This document shows positions 41,080 to 43,661 of a DNA stretch of 43,661 nucleotides, piece after piece. How positions within the stretch are numbered: the first letter of the stretch is position 1; the number at the start of each line of letters is the position of its first letter. The translations under genes were made by a program, and so were the position numbers. A model generated the notes under the pieces. That model was not told the origin of the DNA. It did not search any database and worked only from the letters and a program-made list of their open reading frames with translations. Source of the stretch: Actinomycetota bacterium (GTDB lineage: Bacteria > Actinomycetota > Thermoleophilia > Gaiellales > Gaiellaceae); contig VAWW01000064.1 in the NCBI GenBank assembly GCA_005884575.1, positions 1 through 43,661 of the forward strand. Direction: 5' to 3'.

Positions 41080-41736
41080 ATGCTCCTCGCCGTCCTCACG
41101 GCCGCAGCCGCGATCCAGCCGGCGATCGTCCAGAAGCCGATCCCGTTCCCGGCCACGCGGCGGGCGGAGACGGCCGCATACGCCCGCAAGCACTACGGGC
41201 TCGACACGTGGGAGCTTCGCAACCCGCGCGTGATCGTCGAGCACCTGACCGCGAACACCAGCTTCGCGTCCACCTTCGCGACCTTCGCACCGGACCGGCC
41301 GGACGCGGAGCTGCACGAGCTGCCGGGAATCTGCGCGCACTTCGTGATCGACGCCGACGGGACGATCTACCAACTCGTCCCGTTGACCGTGATGTGCCGC
41401 CACACCGTCGGACTGAACTACACGGCGTTCGGAATCGAGCACGTCGCGCTGAGCGACGCCGCCGTTCTCTCGAACCCGCGACAGCTCGACTCGTCGCTGC
41501 AGCTCACGGCCTGGCTGATGCAGAAGTACGGGATCTCGCTCGGCAACGTGATCGGCCACAACGAGAGCCTGACGAGTTCCTACCACCGCGAGCTCTACCG
41601 GCCGTGGCGCTGCCAGACCCACGGCGACTGGCGCCGCGCCGACATGGATGTCTATCGGGCGAGGCTCAGTGTTGTGGCGCGCCGCGAGCGCGTCCCACTC
41701 GGCCCGCCCGCGCGCCACGTAGCGCTGCGCTGCTAA
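41080..41736 (+). CDS. N-acetylmuramoyl-L-alanine amidase-like (amidase_2/PGRP) protein
   Basis: 218 residues. Weak N-terminal hydrophobic stretch, then an amidase_2 fold: VIVEHLTANTSF (first zinc His), HFVIDADGTIYQLVP, MCRHTVGLNYTAFGIEHVA (second His and the substrate strand), and VIGHNES. These are the marks of a zinc amidase that cuts between MurNAc and the stem peptide, here probably exported or wall-associated. GACAAT ends six bases before ATG, suggesting a leaderless mRNA. Its TAA overlaps the TAG of the convergent small gene. Confidence 0.85.
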   Translation: MLLAVLTAAAAIQPAIVQKPIPFPATRRAETAAYARKHYGLDTWELRNPRVIVEHLTANTSFASTFATFAPDRPDAELHELPGICAHFVIDADGTIYQLVPLTVMCRHTVGLNYTAFGIEHVALSDAAVLSNPRQLDSSLQLTAWLMQKYGISLGNVIGHNESLTSSYHRELYRPWRCQTHGDWRRADMDVYRARLSVVARRERVPLGPPARHVALRC

Positions 41737-41978
41737 TCGCCCAGGTCGACCTCCGCCTCCGGGTACAGCACACGCCAGACGCGCAGGTAGATCTGCACCT
41801 CGCCGCGGGACAGCTCGACGTCGTCCGCTACGAGCTCGACGCGATCCGGGCCGTTCACGACCACCGTCTGGCCAAGGCTCCGCAGGAATGCCGCCAGACG
41901 GTCCGTATAGGCCGGGTCGCGGAGAGAGATCTGCATGACGCCGTGGTGGACCGCTATCGGCCAGCTTCCCACCGCCAT
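41733..41978 (-). CDS. Small protein, unknown function
   Basis: 81 residues from ATG 41978, or 67 from ATG 41936 (MQISLRDPAYTDRLAAFLRS). The core is an alpha/beta-looking domain (RLAAFLRSLGQTVVVNGPDR, then VELSRGEVQIYLRVWRVLYP) followed by an acidic end. Shared in look with small actinobacterial proteins of unknown role. The direct repeat at 41991-42030 lies just upstream and may control it. Confidence 0.65.
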   Translation of the reverse strand: MAVGSWPIAVHHGVMQISLRDPAYTDRLAAFLRSLGQTVVVNGPDRVELVADDVELSRGEVQIYLRVWRVLYPEAEVDLGD

Positions 41979-41990
41979 CCCTCGAAGTGA

Positions 41991-42030
41991 TTCCCCCGAA
42001 TGGGTGAGGGCCGTTCCCCCGAATGGGTGA
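41991..42030. repeat. Two direct copies of TTCCCCCGAATGGGTGA
   Basis: The 17-mer occurs at 41991-42007 and again, identically, at 42014-42030, separated by six bases (period 23). Each copy is itself a loose palindrome around GAAT (CCCC..GGG). It fills the gap between the Bcp stop and the small gene's start. It could be a two-site operator or a fragment of a dispersed repeat. Confidence 0.7.
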
Positions 42031-42034
42031 TCTT

Positions 42035-42490
42035 CTACGCCAGCTGATCGAGGATTTGTGCGGCGTGACCCGCCGGCTTGATCCCGACCATCGCCTTCGC
42101 GACCTTGCCCTCGGGATCGATCACGAACGTCGAGCGGTTGATCCCCATGTACGTGCGGCCCATGTACTTCTTCTCGCCCCAGACGCCGTACGCCTCGGCG
42201 AGCTTGTGCTCCGGATCCGCGAGCAGCAGGAACGGTAGCTCGTGCTTCGACTTGAACTTCTGGTGTGACTGGACCGGATCGGGGCTGACGCCGATCACCT
42301 CGACGCCCTGCTCGCGGAAGCGGTCGTACGTGTCCCTGAACTCGCAGGCTTCGGTCGTGCAGCCGGGCGTGTCGTCCTTGGGATAGAAGTAGAGGACGAC
42401 GGTCTTGCCGCGGAAGTCGGCGAGCTTGACGCGGTCGCCCGTGTCGCTCTCCAGCTCGACGTCCGGCGCGGGCTGTCCTTCGGAGATCAT
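42035..42490 (-). CDS. bcp: Thioredoxin-dependent peroxiredoxin, Bcp type
   Basis: 151 residues, complete. Peroxidatic Cys44 and resolving Cys49 in TPGCTTEACEFR, the alpha2-helix Cys pair of BCP/PrxQ proteins. The fold blocks VVLYFYPKDDTPG and GVEVIGVSPDP are clear, as is the STFVIDPEGKV strand. It reduces H2O2 and organic hydroperoxides with thioredoxin. ATG start, monocistronic; six bases separate it from the divergent membrane-protein ATG, so the promoters must overlap the coding starts. Confidence 0.94.
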   Translation of the reverse strand: MISEGQPAPDVELESDTGDRVKLADFRGKTVVLYFYPKDDTPGCTTEACEFRDTYDRFREQGVEVIGVSPDPVQSHQKFKSKHELPFLLLADPEHKLAEAYGVWGEKKYMGRTYMGINRSTFVIDPEGKVAKAMVGIKPAGHAAQILDQLA

Positions 42491-42496
42491 GCGGCC

Positions 42497-42853
42497 ATGC
42501 TAACGGCACACCGGGTCACGGCATTCCTGGTCCTCGCGACGACGTTCGCCGCGGCGGCCGTCGCCGCGTGGACGTACTACCGGCGGGCGCCGGCGCGCGG
42601 CATCGTCACGCACCTGCTCGCGCTCGTCCAGACGCTGCTCGTCGCCCAGGTCGGGATCGGACTGCTGCTCCTCTCCGACCACCGGCGCGCCCCGCACCAG
42701 CTCCACTACCTCTACGGCGCGCTCTCGCTCGCCGCCGTGCTCGCGCCGTGGCTGTACGCGCCGCGAGAACCTCGGCAGCGGCTGGCGTGGTTCGCCGGCG
42801 CTACCCTGGTGGCCGGAGCACTTGCGGTGCGGGCCTACATGACCGGAACGTGA
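42497..42853 (+). CDS. Small four-helix membrane protein
   Basis: 118 residues with four hydrophobic segments (about 8-25, 35-58, 69-84, 92-110). Polar residues HRRAPHQLHYLYG between helices two and three (three His) might bind metal or haem. No firm family. Its TGA overlaps the next ATG (TGATG), so it works with the following membrane protein. Divergent from bcp. Confidence 0.75.
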   Translation: MLTAHRVTAFLVLATTFAAAAVAAWTYYRRAPARGIVTHLLALVQTLLVAQVGIGLLLLSDHRRAPHQLHYLYGALSLAAVLAPWLYAPREPRQRLAWFAGATLVAGALAVRAYMTGT

Positions 42854-43230
42854 TGAGAGCCTTCTTCGGACGGATGAACCCGACGCTGCGCGGCCTGCTG
42901 ATCGTCGCGCTGATCGCGCTCGTCGTCGTCGTGCTCCAGCTCGAGACCACGCTCTCTGTCATCTCGGCGCTACTGAGCATCGCGTTCATCCTCGCGATCA
43001 CGTTCTTCGTCTACCTCGTCTGGCGCGAGCGGCGCGCGGAGATCGCGGCGTGGTCGCTGCGGGCCCGCGTGACGTTCTACGGCGCCGCATTGCTGATCGT
43101 CACGGACATCGGCGTGCGCTGGTGGAAGGGCTCGCCGGGGCTGCAACTGCTCGCGTTCATCGGCGTGATCGTGATCTGCGCGGTCGCGATGTGGCGCGTC
43201 TGGCGCGACCAGCACAGGTACGGCATCTAG
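42853..43230 (+). CDS. Small membrane protein
   Basis: 125 residues; hydrophobic helices at about 14-31, 36-56, 72-86 and 93-112, a basic start (MRAFFGRMNPTLRG) and a basic tail (WRVWRDQHRYG). No motifs recognised. Coupled to the preceding membrane protein. The TAG stop at 43228-43230 is followed within a few bases by the IS element end. Confidence 0.75.
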   Translation: MRAFFGRMNPTLRGLLIVALIALVVVVLQLETTLSVISALLSIAFILAITFFVYLVWRERRAEIAAWSLRARVTFYGAALLIVTDIGVRWWKGSPGLQLLAFIGVIVICAVAMWRVWRDQHRYGI

Positions 43231-43661
43231 AGTGGACAGCCTCCGAGATGTGCCGACAGGTGCGGCTGATCTCGCTTCCATCTTGTGGGCACCGTAGACG
43301 ATGTCGGCGGGTGTGCGGCTGCGGGTGAGGCGGCCGGTGTGGGCGCGCTCGAAGTTGTAGTAGCGGAGGTGGTCGTCGAGGTCGCGGCGTAGGCCTTGGA
43401 AGCGGACCTGGAGGTAGCGGGCGAAGGCCGGGCGCCAGCACTCGTCGAGGATCGTCTTGTGTACGGACTCGACCGCACCGTTTGTCTGCGGTCGGCCGGC
43501 GCGGATCCGGGTCGCGCGCGCTCCCAGCCGCGCGAGCCGCTGCTTGAAAGCGCCGCGGAACTCGCTGCCGTTATCTGTCAGTGCCGGCTCGAGTCGCCGG
43601 CCGGCTGCGCGCAACTCCTCGGCCAGGCGCTGGGCTAGCTTCGAGGTCTGGGCCGCACTCG
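42970..43661 (-). CDS. IS481-type transposase, C-terminal part (runs off window)
   Basis: Integrase-core (DDE) transposase whose N-terminus lies beyond the window edge; the frame is open to 43661. Visible: TDNGSEFRGAF (second Asp), RAGRPQTNGAVESVH (catalytic Glu), and the C-terminal HLRYYNFERAHTGRLTRSRTPADIVYG typical of IS481. The frame does not stop at the element end. After KMEARSAAPVGTSRRLSTL it runs on antisense into the neighbouring membrane-protein gene to 42970, so the last 85-90 residues are host-derived or not translated from an intact stop. Only about 43235-43661 is element sequence. Confidence 0.75.
   Translation of the reverse strand, partial: SAAQTSKLAQRLAEELRAAGRRLEPALTDNGSEFRGAFKQRLARLGARATRIRAGRPQTNGAVESVHKTILDECWRPAFARYLQVRFQGLRRDLDDHLRYYNFERAHTGRLTRSRTPADIVYGAHKMEARSAAPVGTSRRLSTLDAVPVLVAPDAPHRDRADHDHADEREQLQPRRALPPAHADVRDDQQCGAVERHAGPQRPRRDLRAPLAPDEVDEERDREDERDAQ
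43231..43661 (-). mobile_element. IS481-family insertion sequence, one end
   Basis: The element's left boundary is inferred just after the TAG at 43228-43230, where the sequence TGGACAGCCTCCGAGATGTG begins; read outward-in this should be the terminal inverted repeat. The other end and any target duplication lie outside the window. Insertion directly behind a stop codon has spared the membrane-protein gene. Confidence 0.65.

Noticed and set aside
41991..42030. CRISPR-like repeat
   Set aside because: Only two copies, a six-base spacer and no cas genes in the window.

Overview
The window is a high-GC (strongly G/C-ending codons) bacterial chromosome segment. An rRNA operon end, dnaG/dgt, many GTG/TTG starts, ATGA/GTGA stop-start overlaps, few strong Shine-Dalgarno sites and several -10-like hexamers sitting about 7 nt before a start codon all point to an actinobacterium. 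Gene content and protein flavour suggest the class Thermoleophilia (Gaiellales/Solirubrobacterales-like). That placement is inference; the 23S tail at 1-375 would settle it.

Layout. 1-588: 3' end of 23S rRNA, 5S rRNA, terminator. 593-3392 (minus): M24-fold protein, HtpX-like M48 protease, small protein and histidine phosphatase in one tight operon. It diverges over 23 nt from an SDR gene (3416-4204). 4194-4641: broken small secreted protein. 4688-7305: dGTPase-like HD protein and DnaG. 7318-8552 (minus): alpha/beta hydrolase and cupin. 8590: tRNA-Asn. 8774-11107: hotdog-like protein, unknown protein and fumarylacetoacetase.

11170-22460 is one long plus-strand chain of touching genes: a three-subunit molybdenum hydroxylase with a CoxG partner, a small acidic protein, a luciferase-like flavin oxidoreductase (broken), an M20 amidohydrolase, an FAH-family protein, an M24 protein (broken), an HMGL-like lyase/synthase and a phytoene-desaturase-like FAD protein. 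A minus-strand nucleotidyltransferase remnant and a GntR/FCD regulator follow. The regulator diverges, over a perfect 15-bp palindrome, from a second flavin oxidoreductase and a complete Liv-type ABC importer (23649-29355). Then come an M32 carboxypeptidase, two ketopantoate-reductase-like paralogues and a creatinase-like protein (to 33964). XdhC, the maturation factor for Mo-hydroxylases, lies at 36456. Read together this looks like regulated uptake and oxidative/hydrolytic breakdown of one small, probably N-containing cyclic compound. The substrate is not identifiable from sequence; this is the best candidate for an undescribed system here.

33961-43661 is mixed: lipoprotein, frameshifted disulfide oxidoreductase, XdhC, subtilase, tRNA-Leu, peptidoglycan-amidase-like protein, Bcp peroxiredoxin, two small membrane proteins, and the end of an IS481-type element at the right edge.

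A striking second theme is damage: at least six genes carry frameshifts or have lost conserved internal segments (FAH 10445, LLM 16331, M24 19074 and 19600, nucleotidyltransferase 22717 and 22633, disulfide oxidoreductase 35075, secreted protein 4605). Several of the missing blocks look like about 45-60 nt. Whether this is real decay or an assembly/consensus artefact must be tested on reads. No CRISPR array, phage module or replication origin was seen.
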